Assembly (NCBI GenBank): GCA_022041995.1
Contig: CP074381.1
Location: 2,604,001-2,668,000 of the forward strand
Origin: Cupriavidus necator
Lineage (GTDB): Bacteria > Pseudomonadota > Gammaproteobacteria > Burkholderiales > Burkholderiaceae
Reading direction: 5' to 3'
Length of the DNA: 64,000 nt
In this document: positions 26,931 through 36,689 of the stretch, piece after piece
Position numbering within the stretch: the stretch's first letter is position 1
Layout: every line of letters starts with the position of its first letter
Made by a program: the position numbers and the translations under genes
Notes under the pieces: generated by a model
What the model was told of the DNA's origin: nothing
The model's database searches: none
The model's input: the letters and a program-made list of their open reading frames with translations, nothing else

Positions 26931-28751
26931 TTATGCGCCTTCGCGCGAAGCACGCTTGCGCTCGTGCTCCTTCAGGTGACGCTTGCGCAGGCGGATGCTC
27001 TTGGGCGTGAGCTCGACCAGTTCGTCGTCGGCGATGAATTCCACCGCATACTCGAGCGACATCTGGATCGGCGGCACCAGGCGCACGGCTTCATCGGTAC
27101 CCGAAGCGCGCACGTTGGTCAGCTGCTTGCCCTTGATCGGGTTGACCACCAGGTCATTGTCGCGGCTGTGGATGCCGATGATCATGCCTTCGTACAGCGC
27201 ATCGCCCGGCTTGACGAACATGCGGCCGCGGTCCTGCAGCTTCCACAGGGCGTAGGCCACGGCGTCGCCGTCGTCCTGCGAGATCAGCACGCCGTTGTGG
27301 CGCTCGCCCAGGCCGCCTTCGCGCACCGGCGCGTAGTCGTCGAAGATATGGCTGATCAGGCCGGTGCCGCGCGTCAGCGTCAGGAACTCGCCCTGGAAGC
27401 CGATCAGGCCGCGGGCCGGGATGCGGTATTCCAGGCGGGTACGGCCCTTGCCGTCCGACGCCATGTCGAGCAGTTCACCCTTGCGGCGGCCCAGCTCTTC
27501 CATCACGCCGCCCTGGTGGCTGTCTTCGACGTCCACGGTCAGCAGTTCGTACGGCTCGTTCTTGACGCCGTCGATTTCCTTGAACACCACGCGCGGACGC
27601 GACACGGCCAGCTCGTAGCCTTCGCGGCGCATGTTTTCCAGCAGGATGGTCAGATGCAGTTCGCCGCGGCCCGACACTTCGAAGATGGTGTCGTCGCCGG
27701 TATCGGCCACGCGCAGCGCCACGTTCGACTTCAGTTCGCGGTCCAGGCGCTCGCGCAGCTGGCGGCTGGTCACGAACTTGCCTTCACGGCCGGCCAGCGG
27801 CGAGGTGTTGACGCAGAAGTTCATGGTCAGCGTCGGCTCGTCCACCTTCAGCATCGGCAGCGCGTCCTGGGCGTCCGGCGCGCACACGGTGCAGCCGATA
27901 CCCAGTTCTTCGATGCCGTTGATCAGCACGATGTCGCCGGCTTCGGCCTCGGACACGATCTCGCGCTCCAGGCCCTGGAACTTCAGCACCTGGTTGATGC
28001 GGCCCTTGATCGGGTTGCCTTCCGGACCGAACTTGACCACCACGTCCTGCAGCGGACGGGCGCGGCCACGCGAGATGCGGCCCACGCCGATCTTGCCGAC
28101 GTAGCTGGAGTAGTCCAGCGAGATGATCTGCAGCTGCAGCGGGCCGTCCCGATCGTCGTCACGCACCGGCACCTTGTCCAGCACGGTCTCGAACAGCGGC
28201 TTCATGTCGCCGTCGCGCACGTCTTCGGTCAGGCCGGCAAAGCCGTTCAGGCCCGAAGCATAGATCACCGGGAAGTCGAGCTGCTCGTCGGTGGCGCCCA
28301 GCTTGTCGAACAGGTCGAAGGTCTGGTTGATGACCCAGTCCGGACGCGCGCCCGGACGGTCGATCTTGTTGACCACCACGATCGGCTTCAGGCCCAGCGC
28401 CAGCGCCTTGCGCGTGACGAAGCGGGTCTGGGGCATCGGGCCTTCGACTGCGTCGACCAGCAGCAGCACGCCGTCGACCATCGACAGCACGCGCTCCACT
28501 TCACCGCCGAAGTCGGCGTGGCCCGGGGTGTCGACGATATTGATATGGGTGCCGTTGTATTCGACGGCACAGTTCTTCGCGAGAATCGTGATCCCGCGTT
28601 CCTTTTCCAGGTCGTTCGAGTCCATCACCCGTTCGGCGACTTGCTGGTTGTCGCGGAAGGTGCCTGCCTGGCGCAGGAGCTGGTCGACCAGGGTGGTCTT
28701 GCCATGATCGACGTGGGCGATGATGGCGATATTTCGGATGGCGCGGGTCAT
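26931..28751 (-). CDS. typA: Ribosome-associated GTPase TypA/BipA
   Basis: A 606-residue translational GTPase. The G1 motif AHVDHGKT is at 12-19, with switch [28 protein letters not shown] for G4, then EF-G-like domains and the TypA-specific C-terminal domain ([22 protein letters not shown] is split here only by quotation limits in reporting). TypA supports 50S assembly and growth under stress. The ATG at 28751 begins [13 protein letters not shown]; an upstream extension is not conserved. It is divergent from the marR gene. Confidence 0.96.
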   Translation of the reverse strand: MTRAIRNIAIIAHVDHGKTTLVDQLLRQAGTFRDNQQVAERVMDSNDLEKERGITILAKNCAVEYNGTHINIVDTPGHADFGGEVERVLSMVDGVLLLVDAVEGPMPQTRFVTRKALALGLKPIVVVNKIDRPGARPDWVINQTFDLFDKLGATDEQLDFPVIYASGLNGFAGLTEDVRDGDMKPLFETVLDKVPVRDDDRDGPLQLQIISLDYSSYVGKIGVGRISRGRARPLQDVVVKFGPEGNPIKGRINQVLKFQGLEREIVSEAEAGDIVLINGIEELGIGCTVCAPDAQDALPMLKVDEPTLTMNFCVNTSPLAGREGKFVTSRQLRERLDRELKSNVALRVADTGDDTIFEVSGRGELHLTILLENMRREGYELAVSRPRVVFKEIDGVKNEPYELLTVDVEDSHQGGVMEELGRRKGELLDMASDGKGRTRLEYRIPARGLIGFQGEFLTLTRGTGLISHIFDDYAPVREGGLGERHNGVLISQDDGDAVAYALWKLQDRGRMFVKPGDALYEGMIIGIHSRDNDLVVNPIKGKQLTNVRASGTDEAVRLVPPIQMSLEYAVEFIADDELVELTPKSIRLRKRHLKEHERKRASREGA

Positions 28752-28910
28752 TGCTGCGTCTCGCTTTGGAGAATCTGAGGTAACCCAATATTCTAGCATG
28801 TTGCAGCGCAAGACGCGTTGATCGGAACCGTCACTTACCAAGGGAATATCATTGCAAAAAATGGAATAACCAATTTCCGTTCTTGCGCATCGTTAAACGT
28901 GAACATATAT

Positions 28911-28937
28911 TTGCCTCAGCAAAGATTGCAAAGGCAA
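28911..28937. promoter_or_regulatory. Tandem palindromes, probable MarR operator
   Basis: Two copies of TTGC-N4-GCAA at 28911-28922 and 28926-28937, 15 bp apart, end three bases before the marR ATG. The spacing and symmetry suit a MarR-family dimer blocking transcription or translation initiation of its own operon. Confidence 0.6.
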
Positions 28938-28939
28938 AG

Positions 28940-29428
28940 ATGTCACGGCTCCCTTCCTCCGATCCGCCAGCCGAATCCACGGCCGGCCAGTTCGATCCCG
29001 CCCAGTACCAGATGTGCGACAGCGTCGGCTACCTGATGCAGCGCGCCAAGAACATGCTGGCGCACGGCGTCGAGCAGGAAGTCAGCAACCTGGACATCAC
29101 GCAGGCGCAAGCCAGTTGCCTGATGATGCTGGCCACCGGCCGCGCCGCGACCGTCACCGATCTGGGCCGCGAACTGAATACCGACATGGGTTCGGTCACG
29201 CGCCTGCTCAGCCGCATGGAAAAGCGCGGCCTGATCGAGCGCCGGCGCCGTGACGCTGACCGCCGCGTGGTCGACCTGTCGGTGACGCCGCAAGGCCAGG
29301 AACTGGTTGAACAGCTGCCCGCCATCTTCTGCAAGGTACTTTCACACCACTTCCGCGGTTTTTCCGAGGACGAAATCCAACTGCTGCGCAGCATGCTGCG
29401 CCGGCTCATTGATAACAACAGCGGGTAG
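28940..29428 (+). CDS. MarR family transcriptional regulator
   Basis: A 162-residue winged-helix regulator. The DNA-binding core includes TVTDLGRELNTDMGSVTRLLSRMEKRG-type recognition helix sequence and the wing ERRRRDADRRVVDLSVTPQG, typical of MarR/EmrR. It heads an efflux operon (outer-membrane factor, EmrA, EmrB), so it very likely represses these genes and responds to a toxic phenolic or hydrophobic ligand. The ATG at 28940 is preferred to an upstream TTG because it follows the operator-like palindromes. Confidence 0.92.
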   Translation: MSRLPSSDPPAESTAGQFDPAQYQMCDSVGYLMQRAKNMLAHGVEQEVSNLDITQAQASCLMMLATGRAATVTDLGRELNTDMGSVTRLLSRMEKRGLIERRRRDADRRVVDLSVTPQGQELVEQLPAIFCKVLSHHFRGFSEDEIQLLRSMLRRLIDNNSG

Positions 29429-29537
29429 CGGGCTGTGCGCCGGCCTCCGGCACGCCAGATCGTCCGGTCAGTCCGGCCTCAACCTGACACCGTATCAGCC
29501 CGTAGAAACCGTAAGGCTCCGGCAACGGAGCAACACC

Positions 29538-31081
29538 ATGACACAAGCCCTCCCCCCCCAATCCCCCAGCGCGCCACCCCACGCGAGCTGGCGCGCCGTG
29601 CCAGCTCGCTTGCGCTGACTGCCATGGCCGCGGCGGTGCTGGCTGGTTGCGCGGCCCTTGGCAATTCGCACAGCACGCAGACCGTGGCCGACCCGGCTGC
29701 GATGGCCACCTCGCAGATCTTGCCCGACGAGCACGGCCAGTGGCCCTCGCAGGACTGGGTCGGGCAGTTCAAGGACCCCCAGCTGAGCGCCCTGGTCGAT
29801 GAGGCGGTCAAGGACAACCCGAGCCTGCAGGCCGCGTTCGCCCGCGTGGAAGCCTCGCGCGCCATGGCCGATGCCACCCGCAGCGCGCTCTATCCGCACC
29901 TGGAGTTCGAAGGCAGCCTGATCCGCCAGCGCTTCTCCGAGAAGGACCTGTTCGAAGGCACCCCGCTGGCGGGATCGTGGCAGAACCAGTCGCGCCTGCA
30001 GGTGGGCCTCTCCTATGACTTCGATTTCTGGGGCAAGAACCGCGATGCGCTTGAAGCCGCGCTCTCCGACGACCGTGCCGCCGAGGCTGAAAGCCAGGCC
30101 TCGCGCCTGATCCTGGCCACCTCGATCGCCCGCAACTACGCCCGCCTGGCGGCGCTGTACGCCCAGCGCGACGTGGCCGAGCGTGCCATCGCCCAGCGCA
30201 GCGACCTCACCGAGCTGTCGCGCCAGCGCCTGGCCGCCGGCCTCGACACCCAGGTCGAGACCACGCAGGCGCGTGGCACGGTGGCTGCTTCGCGCACCGA
30301 TCTGCAGCGCGTGGACGAGGAAATCGCCCTGGCGCGCAACCAGCTTGCAGCGCTGCTGGGCAAGGGCCCGGACCGCGGGCTGCAGATCCAGCGCCCGGTG
30401 CTGCTGGCGCAGGCCACGCCGACGCTTCCCGACAACCTGACCATCGGCCTGCTGGGCCGCCGGCCGGACCTGGTGGCGGCACGCTGGCGCGTGGAGGCGG
30501 CGTCCAAGGACATCAATGTCGCCAAAAAGGAGTTCCTGCCTGACGTCAGTCTGACCGCCTTCGCCGGCCTGGCGGCGCTGGATCCGTCCCACCTGCTGAT
30601 GGGCATCAGCCGTACCTTTGGCATCGGCCCGACCATCCGCCTGCCGATCTTCGAAGGCGGCAAGCTGCGCGCCAACCTGAAGGGCAAGTACGCCGGCTAC
30701 GACATTGCCGTGGCCAACTACAACCAGGCCCTGGTCGATGCGCTGCGCGAGACCGCCGACACCATGACCAGCATCCGCAGCGTCGACAAGCAGATCCAGA
30801 CCCAGCGCGAAGCCCTGGACCTGGCCGAGCACGCCTATGCCCTGGCCACCACCCGCTACAAGGCCGGCCTGGGCACGCAGCTGACCGTACTGAATGCCGA
30901 AAGCAATGTGCTGCAGCAGCGCCGCCTGGCAACCGACCTGCAGGCGCGGCGGCTGGACCTGCAGATGGGCCTGATGAAGGCGCTCGGCGGCGGCTACCAG
31001 GAGCCTGCGGAAGGCCACGAGAGCGCCAGCCACGATCCTGCGCAGCAACAGCACAACACCCAGGCGGGCGCCCGCGGCTGA
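29538..31081 (+). CDS. Outer-membrane efflux lipoprotein, NodT/TolC family (frame broken at 29552-29559)
   Basis: An outer-membrane factor of the NodT/OprM family that completes a tripartite pump with EmrA and EmrB. The mature part has a lipobox (AAAVLAGC) and two OEP repeats with the typical helices and the LLGRRPDLVAARWRVEAAS motif. The ATG at 29538 has GGAG ten bases upstream, but its frame leaves the conserved frame at a run of eight C (29552-29559). Adding one C joins them (MTQALPPPIPQR...) and gives 514 residues. Without it only starts lacking a proper signal peptide exist. This fits the window-wide pattern of lost G/C bases. Confidence 0.88.
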
Positions 31082-31125
31082 TCCGCGCACCCAGTAATTG
31101 CAGACAAGATTCACCAGAGAACATC

Positions 31126-32382
31126 ATGAGCAACAACCAGCAAGCGGCCGGCACCACCACCACCCAGCACCCTGCCCAGCAAGCGCCGGCCACCACCAAC
31201 AACAACGGCAAGCGCAAGCGCATGCTGCTGTCGCTGACCGCGGCAATCGTGGTCGCCGGCATCGGCTATGGCGTTTACTGGGGCATGTACGCCCGCCACT
31301 TTGAAAACACCGACGACGCCTATGTCGCCGGCAACGTGGTCCAGGTCACGCCGCTGGTGGGCGGCACCGTGGTGTCGATCGCCGCCGACGACACGCAACT
31401 GGTCACCGCCGGCCAGCCGCTGATCCAGCTTGACCGCGCCGATTCGCAAGTGGCGCTCGAACAGGCCGAAGCCCAGCTGGCACAGGCCGTGCGCGAAGTG
31501 CGCACGCTGTACGTCAACAACGGCTCGCTCTCCGCCAACGTGGCGCTGCGCGAAGCCGACGTGGCCAAGGCCCGCGACGACCTGCGCCGCCGCCAGGCCA
31601 TCGCCGGCTCGGGCGCGGTCTCCAATGAAGAGATCTCGCACGCGCAGTCCGCGCTGAAGGGCGCGGAATCGGCGCTGCTGGCCGCGCGCGAACAGCTGGC
31701 GTCGAACAAGGTGCTGACCGACCAGACCACGGTCGAGAAGCACCCCAATGTGCAGCGCGCTGCCGCCAACCTGCGCTCGGCGTACCTGTCGTTCGCGCGC
31801 TCGGCCATGCCTGCGCCGGTGACCGGTTACGTCGCCAAGCGCTCGGTGCAGGTCGGCCAGCGCGTGGCCGCCGGCGCACCCCTGATGGCCGTGGTGCCGC
31901 TGGACCAGGTTTGGGTCGACGCCAACTTCAAGGAAGTGCAGATCACGCATATGCGCATCGGCCAGCCCGTGACGCTGGAAGCGGACGTGTACGGCTCCAA
32001 GGTGGAATACCAGGGCAAGGTCGCCGGCTTCTCGGCCGGCACTGGCTCGGCCTTCTCGCTGCTGCCGGCGCAGAACGCCACCGGCAACTGGATCAAGGTG
32101 GTGCAGCGCCTGCCGGTGCGCATCGCGCTTGACCCGCAGCAGCTCAAGGACCACCCGCTGCGCGTGGGCCTGTCGATGACCGTCAAGGTCGATGTGCGCC
32201 GCGAGGAAGGCGCCGCCATGGCCGCCGCCGCGCCCGCCAGGCCGATGCAGACCGATGTCTATGACAAGGTTGCGCAGGACGCCGACCAGCTGATCGCGCG
32301 CATCATCGCCGCCAACAACGGCGGCCGCAGCACCGGCCTGCCCTCGGCCAGCGCCGCCAACGCCAAGCCTGCCAACACCTGA
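31126..32382 (+). CDS. emrA: EmrA-type membrane fusion protein (HlyD family)
   Basis: The periplasmic adaptor of an EmrAB-TolC multidrug pump, 418 residues. A short cytoplasmic N-terminus rich in Gln/Thr/Asn precedes one membrane anchor (MLLSLTAAIVVAGIGYGVYW). Then come a biotinyl-lipoyl-like half (NTDDAYVAGNVVQVTPLVGG), a long coiled-coil hairpin and the second half with PVTGYVAKRSVQVGQRV. The stop is two bases before the emrB ATG, so the genes are coupled. Confidence 0.94.
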   Translation: MSNNQQAAGTTTTQHPAQQAPATTNNNGKRKRMLLSLTAAIVVAGIGYGVYWGMYARHFENTDDAYVAGNVVQVTPLVGGTVVSIAADDTQLVTAGQPLIQLDRADSQVALEQAEAQLAQAVREVRTLYVNNGSLSANVALREADVAKARDDLRRRQAIAGSGAVSNEEISHAQSALKGAESALLAAREQLASNKVLTDQTTVEKHPNVQRAAANLRSAYLSFARSAMPAPVTGYVAKRSVQVGQRVAAGAPLMAVVPLDQVWVDANFKEVQITHMRIGQPVTLEADVYGSKVEYQGKVAGFSAGTGSAFSLLPAQNATGNWIKVVQRLPVRIALDPQQLKDHPLRVGLSMTVKVDVRREEGAAMAAAAPARPMQTDVYDKVAQDADQLIARIIAANNGGRSTGLPSASAANAKPANT

Positions 32383-32384
32383 TC

Positions 32385-34013
32385 ATGGCGAACTCCCCAT
32401 CCGCCGCACAGGCCGCACAGGCCGCGCACGGCGTGCAGCCCGGCGCCAGCCACGCGCCGGCGCGGGCCATGCCGCAGCAGCCGCAGCCGCTGAGCGGCGG
32501 CAAGCTGGTGGTCGGCACCATCGCGCTGTCGCTGGCCACGTTCATGAACGTGCTGGACTCGTCAATCGCCAACGTGTCGATCCCGGCGATTTCAGGCGAC
32601 CTGGGCGTGGCACCCAACCAGGGCACATGGGTCATCACCTCGTTCGCGGTGGCCAATGCGATCTCGGTGCCGCTGACCGGCTGGCTGACCACGCGCTTCG
32701 GCGCGGTGCGGCTGTTCATCACCTCGATCCTGCTGTTCGTGCTGGCATCGTGGCTGTGCGGGGTCGCGCCCAACCTGGAAACGCTGCTGGCCGCGCGGGT
32801 CCTGCAGGGCGCGGTGGCCGGGCCGATGATCCCGCTGTCGCAGTCGCTGCTGCTGTCGAGCTATCCGCCGCAGAAGAGCACCATGGCGCTGGCACTCTGG
32901 GGCATGACCACGCTGGTGGCGCCGATCATGGGCCCGCTGCTGGGCGGCTGGATCTCCGACAACATGACCTGGCCGTGGATCTTCTACATCAACGTGCCGG
33001 TGGGCATCATCACTGCCTATGTCACCTGGGCCATCTACAAGGACCGCGAAACCCCGACCAAGGTACTGCCGATCGACCGCATCGGCCTGGCGCTGCTGGT
33101 GATCTGGGTGGGCTCGATGCAGCTGATGCTCGACAAGGGCAAGGAGCTGGACTGGTTCCATTCGACCGAGATCGTGGTGCTGACGCTGGTGGCGATTGTC
33201 GGCTTCCTGTTCTTCCTGGCGTGGGAAACCTATGAGAAGCATCCCATCGTCGACATCAGCCTGTTCAAGGGCCGCAACTTCAGCTCCGGTGTGGTGGCGA
33301 TCTCGGTGGCTTACGGGCTGTTCTTCGGCAACCTGGTGATCCTGCCGCTGTGGCTGCAGACTATCGTCGGCTATACCGCGACGGATGCGGGCATCGTGAT
33401 GGCGCCGGTCGGGATCTTCGCGATCCTGCTGTCGCCGGTGATCGGGCGCAACCTGCCGAAGATGGACGCGCGCTGGGTCGCCACCGCAGCCTTTATCACC
33501 TTCGGCATCGTCAGCCTGATGCGCTCGGGCTTCACCACGCAGGTGGATACCTGGACGCTGATGGTGCCCACGCTGATCCAGGGCGCGGCCATGGCGATGT
33601 TCTTTATCCCGCTCACCTCGATCATCCTGTCGGGCCAGCCGCCAGAGAAGATCCCCGCCGCCTCGGGCCTGTCGAACTTCGTGCGGATCACCTTCGGCGG
33701 CATCGGCGCCTCGATCTCGACCACCGTGTGGGAAAACCGCTCCGCCCTGCACCACGCGCAACTGGTGGAACAGGTCAACCCGTACAACCCCGCCTACCAC
33801 GACCAGCTCAGCCACCTGATGCAGATGGGCATGAGCCAGGCCCAGGCAATGGGCGTAATCGAGCGCAACATCTCCCAGCAGGCGGCCATGCTCGGCGCCA
33901 ACGATATCTTCTGGATCTCGGGGATGCTGTTCTTCGTGCTGATCGGCTTTGTCTGGCTGACGCGGCCGGCCAAGGGCGGCGGCGGGTCGGCGGATGCGAT
34001 GGCGGCGCACTGA
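32385..34013 (+). CDS. emrB: EmrB-type drug:H+ antiporter (MFS, DHA2 family)
   Basis: A 542-residue, 14-helix major facilitator antiporter. DHA2 features include NVLDSSIANVSIPAISGDLG, GWLTTRFGAVRLF, and the motif C-like GPLLGGWISDNMTWPWIFYI. It exports hydrophobic or phenolic toxins with EmrA and the outer-membrane factor. It is the last gene of the marR-nodT-emrA-emrB operon and is followed by an intrinsic terminator. Confidence 0.94.
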   Translation: MANSPSAAQAAQAAHGVQPGASHAPARAMPQQPQPLSGGKLVVGTIALSLATFMNVLDSSIANVSIPAISGDLGVAPNQGTWVITSFAVANAISVPLTGWLTTRFGAVRLFITSILLFVLASWLCGVAPNLETLLAARVLQGAVAGPMIPLSQSLLLSSYPPQKSTMALALWGMTTLVAPIMGPLLGGWISDNMTWPWIFYINVPVGIITAYVTWAIYKDRETPTKVLPIDRIGLALLVIWVGSMQLMLDKGKELDWFHSTEIVVLTLVAIVGFLFFLAWETYEKHPIVDISLFKGRNFSSGVVAISVAYGLFFGNLVILPLWLQTIVGYTATDAGIVMAPVGIFAILLSPVIGRNLPKMDARWVATAAFITFGIVSLMRSGFTTQVDTWTLMVPTLIQGAAMAMFFIPLTSIILSGQPPEKIPAASGLSNFVRITFGGIGASISTTVWENRSALHHAQLVEQVNPYNPAYHDQLSHLMQMGMSQAQAMGVIERNISQQAAMLGANDIFWISGMLFFVLIGFVWLTRPAKGGGGSADAMAAH

Positions 34014-34039
34014 CCCGACCTCTCCGGTTTTCAAGACTT

Positions 34040-34065
34040 GGCCCCTGATCGGGGCCATTTTTTTT
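34040..34065 (+). terminator. Terminator of the marR-emrAB operon
   Basis: Stem GGCCCC / GGGGCC around TGATC (34040-34056), followed by A and eight T. It lies 27 bases after the emrB stop. Confidence 0.9.
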
Positions 34066-34144
34066 GCTTCGCCGCCGGGTTGCTGCGCCGGGGATGCCCC
34101 CTTGTGTTCCTGTCTTCGTCCCTCTATTATTTGAAAACCGAATT

Positions 34145-34174
34145 ACGGAACCGTGGTTCCTAAAAACGGAACCC
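34145..34174. promoter_or_regulatory. Palindrome and direct repeat, probable IclR operator
   Basis: A perfect 14-base palindrome GGAACC-GT-GGTTCC lies at 34147-34160. The half-site ACGGAACC recurs at 34145 and 34166, 21 bp (two helical turns) apart. It is 34 bases before the IclR gene, a typical autoregulatory position. Confidence 0.55.
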
Positions 34175-34207
34175 AACGAGTAAAAGAGACGAGCGTGGAG
34201 TGGCTGA

Positions 34208-34990
34208 GTGAGCATTCTTGAAGGCGTGGAAAGCGTGCTGGACATGTTCGGGCATCACCGGCACGAGATCACTTTTAACGATGTTCTGGACGAACTGGGC
34301 CTTGCCAAGAGTTCGGCCTCGCGCCTGCTCGCCCAGATGGTGCGCTACCGCCTGCTGGAACTGCAGCCATCCACGCGGCGCTACCGCCCTGGGGCGCTGC
34401 TGATCCGCGCAGCGCAGGCTGCTGCGCAGGCGCATCCCTTCGACGAGCAATGCCGCGAGATCCTGGCCACGCTGTCCGATGCCACCGGCTTCACCGCCTA
34501 TCTGTCGATGCTGGACGGCACCGACACGGTCGTGCTGCAACGCCTGAACGGCAGCAACCCGGTGCAGGTGCTGTCGCCGCCCGGCGCACGCCGGCCGGCA
34601 TTCACGACGGCAATGGGCCGGGTGCTGCTGTCGCGCCTGCCCAAGCCTGAATTCAGCGCGCGCTACGGCGCCGCCGGCGCCCGCAAGCTGCCGGATGCAC
34701 CCGCCGGCTGTCCCGCCACGGTTGCCGAGCTGCGCGAACGCGTGGCCACGGCCCGCGCCGAGCGCAGCGCCATCGCCGTGAATGAAGGCATGCCGGGCAT
34801 CGGCGCGGTGGCCACCACACTGGCAGACCCGCTTTCAGGCGACGTGCGCGGACTGTGCCTGTCTTTCACCGCGATGCAGGTCAGCCAGGCCCAGGCCCAG
34901 GCGCTGCGCGCGACGCTGATGCAGGCCGTGGCACCCGTGGGACAGCGCGTCGGCGACCCCCTGTGGCTCGACGCCGCCCCACTTACCTAG
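34208..34990 (+). CDS. IclR family transcriptional regulator
   Basis: A 260-residue IclR-type regulator from a GTG start with GGAG seven bases upstream. The N-terminal winged helix contains ITFNDVLDELGLAKSSASRL; the C-terminal effector domain has the usual FTTAMGRVLLSRLP and AVNEGMPGIGAVATTL segments. It heads and probably controls the pepE-DUF1177-aroM-like-Bug receptor genes. IclR effectors are usually small organic acids or their derivatives; which one is not evident. Confidence 0.9.
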   Translation: MSILEGVESVLDMFGHHRHEITFNDVLDELGLAKSSASRLLAQMVRYRLLELQPSTRRYRPGALLIRAAQAAAQAHPFDEQCREILATLSDATGFTAYLSMLDGTDTVVLQRLNGSNPVQVLSPPGARRPAFTTAMGRVLLSRLPKPEFSARYGAAGARKLPDAPAGCPATVAELRERVATARAERSAIAVNEGMPGIGAVATTLADPLSGDVRGLCLSFTAMQVSQAQAQALRATLMQAVAPVGQRVGDPLWLDAAPLT

Positions 34991-35008
34991 ACTTCGCCGC
35001 AACGACCC

Positions 35009-35713
35009 ATGGAACTCCTGTTACTCAGCAACTCCAGCAGCGACGCCGGCTACCTGGTCCACGCCCAGGCGGCAATCCGCGACTTGGCCGCCGGCCGCAA
35101 GACTGCCTGCTTCATCCCGTTCGCCGGCGTCACGCGCGACTGGGACACCTACGAGACGCTGGTCCGCGACGCCTTCGCACCGGTCGGCATCGCGGTGCAA
35201 TCACTGCACCGGCTGGCCGAGCCGGCTGCAGCCGTGCGCGCCATCGAGGTGGCCGAACTGATCGTCGTCGGCGGCGGCAACACGTTCCGCTTGCTGCAGT
35301 GCCTGCGCGAGCGCGGCTTGCTGGCGGCGATCTCAGCGCGGGTGCGGTCCGGTTCGGCGCGCTATATCGGCTGGAGCGCCGGCGCCAACCTGGCCTGCCC
35401 GACCATCCGCACCACCAACGACATGCCGGTGGCCGACCCGGGCGGCCTCGACGCCCTGGCGCTAGTCCCCTTCCAGATCAACCCACACTACTTCAACCTG
35501 GTCGTGCCCGGCTTCCGCGGCGAAACGCGCGACCAGCGCCTGGCCGAATTCACCGTGCTGCAGCCCGACATGCCGGTGCTCGGCCTGCCCGAAGGCAACT
35601 GGGTGCGGGTCTCGGACGATCGCCTTGAAATGGGCGGCGCCCATGCGGCGCGATGGTTCAGGGGCGCGGACATTGCCGACGTGCAGCCCGGCGCGCTGTC
35701 GCTGCCGCGCTAA
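35009..35713 (+). CDS. pepE: Peptidase E (alpha-aspartyl dipeptidase)
   Basis: A 234-residue S51-family peptidase, which cleaves dipeptides with N-terminal aspartate. The catalytic residues match E. coli PepE with identical spacing: Ser123 in GWSAGAN, Asp138 in TTNDMP and His160 in QINPHY (E. coli Ser120-Asp135-His157). GGGNTFRLL at 88-96 forms the conserved loop. It lies 18 bases after the IclR gene and 52 bases before the DUF1177 gene, all on one strand, indicating an operon. Confidence 0.93.
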   Translation: MELLLLSNSSSDAGYLVHAQAAIRDLAAGRKTACFIPFAGVTRDWDTYETLVRDAFAPVGIAVQSLHRLAEPAAAVRAIEVAELIVVGGGNTFRLLQCLRERGLLAAISARVRSGSARYIGWSAGANLACPTIRTTNDMPVADPGGLDALALVPFQINPHYFNLVVPGFRGETRDQRLAEFTVLQPDMPVLGLPEGNWVRVSDDRLEMGGAHAARWFRGADIADVQPGALSLPR

Positions 35714-35765
35714 TTTGCTGGCCTGAGCCCAGCGTACGGCCCCCCAACCCAGGAATTGGAGCAAG

Positions 35766-36689
35766 ATGTCTATCAAGCAGGTTATTGAATCGATCGAGCT
35801 GCTGTCGGCAGCGAATGTCGACGGCGAAGCTGTCGCCTCACTGCTGCGCTCGCGCGGCCTGGACGATGTCACCGTCACGCGCGTGGAAGAGAGCGGCCTC
35901 TACACCGATTTCCTCGCCTGCACGATCCCCGGACAAAACCCGGATGCGCCAGCACTTGGCGTGGTGGGCCGGCTGGGCGGCGTCGGCGCGCGCCCGGCCG
36001 TGACGGGCCTGGTGTCCGATGCCGACGGCGCCATCGTGGCCGTCGCCAGCGCGCTGAAGCTGGCCGACATGGCCGCCACCGGCGACGTGCTGGCCGGGCC
36101 GGTGCGCATCCACACCCATATCTGCCCGCATGCCGCCACGCGGCCGCACCAGCCGGTGCCGATGATGAAATCGCCCTTTGCGATGCGCAAGATGATGTCG
36201 CATGAAGTGCACCCGCGGATGGCGGCGATCCTTTCGGTCGACACCACGCGCGGCAACCGCTTCGTCAACCGCCGCGGCGTGGCGCTGACGCCGGTGGCCA
36301 AGGAAGGCTGGCTGCTGCGCCTGCCGGAGCGGATGCTGGACCTGATGGGATGGGTCAGCGGCGAACTGCCGATGGTGTTGCCGTTGACCACCCAGGACAT
36401 CACGCCGTATGAGAACGGCCTGTGGCATGTCAACTCGATCATGCAGCCGGCCATCGTGACCTCTGCCCCGGTCGTGGGCGTGGCGCTGACCGCGCAGACC
36501 ACGGTGCCAGGCTGCGCAACCGGCGTCACCAACGCCTTCGACATCGACGTGGCGACGCGCTTCTGCATCGAGGTGGCAAAGCAGTTCGGCCAGGGCCAGT
36601 GCGACTTCTACGACGCTGCCGAGTGGGCCGAGCTGCAGCGCCGCTATGGCTCGCTGGCCCATCTGCAGACCGTGGGAACCGAGGCATGA
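35766..36689 (+). CDS. DUF1177 family protein
   Basis: A 307-residue protein of the uncharacterised DUF1177 family. The block LVSDADGAIVAVASALKLAD followed by RIHTHICPHAATRPHQPVPM is its most conserved-looking part. The Asp and His residues and the overall layout recall zinc aminopeptidases, but I cannot identify a full metal site, so an enzymatic role is only a guess. A GGAG precedes the ATG. Its TGA overlaps the ATG of the AroM-like gene, implying strict coupling. Confidence 0.85.
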   Translation: MSIKQVIESIELLSAANVDGEAVASLLRSRGLDDVTVTRVEESGLYTDFLACTIPGQNPDAPALGVVGRLGGVGARPAVTGLVSDADGAIVAVASALKLADMAATGDVLAGPVRIHTHICPHAATRPHQPVPMMKSPFAMRKMMSHEVHPRMAAILSVDTTRGNRFVNRRGVALTPVAKEGWLLRLPERMLDLMGWVSGELPMVLPLTTQDITPYENGLWHVNSIMQPAIVTSAPVVGVALTAQTTVPGCATGVTNAFDIDVATRFCIEVAKQFGQGQCDFYDAAEWAELQRRYGSLAHLQTVGTEA

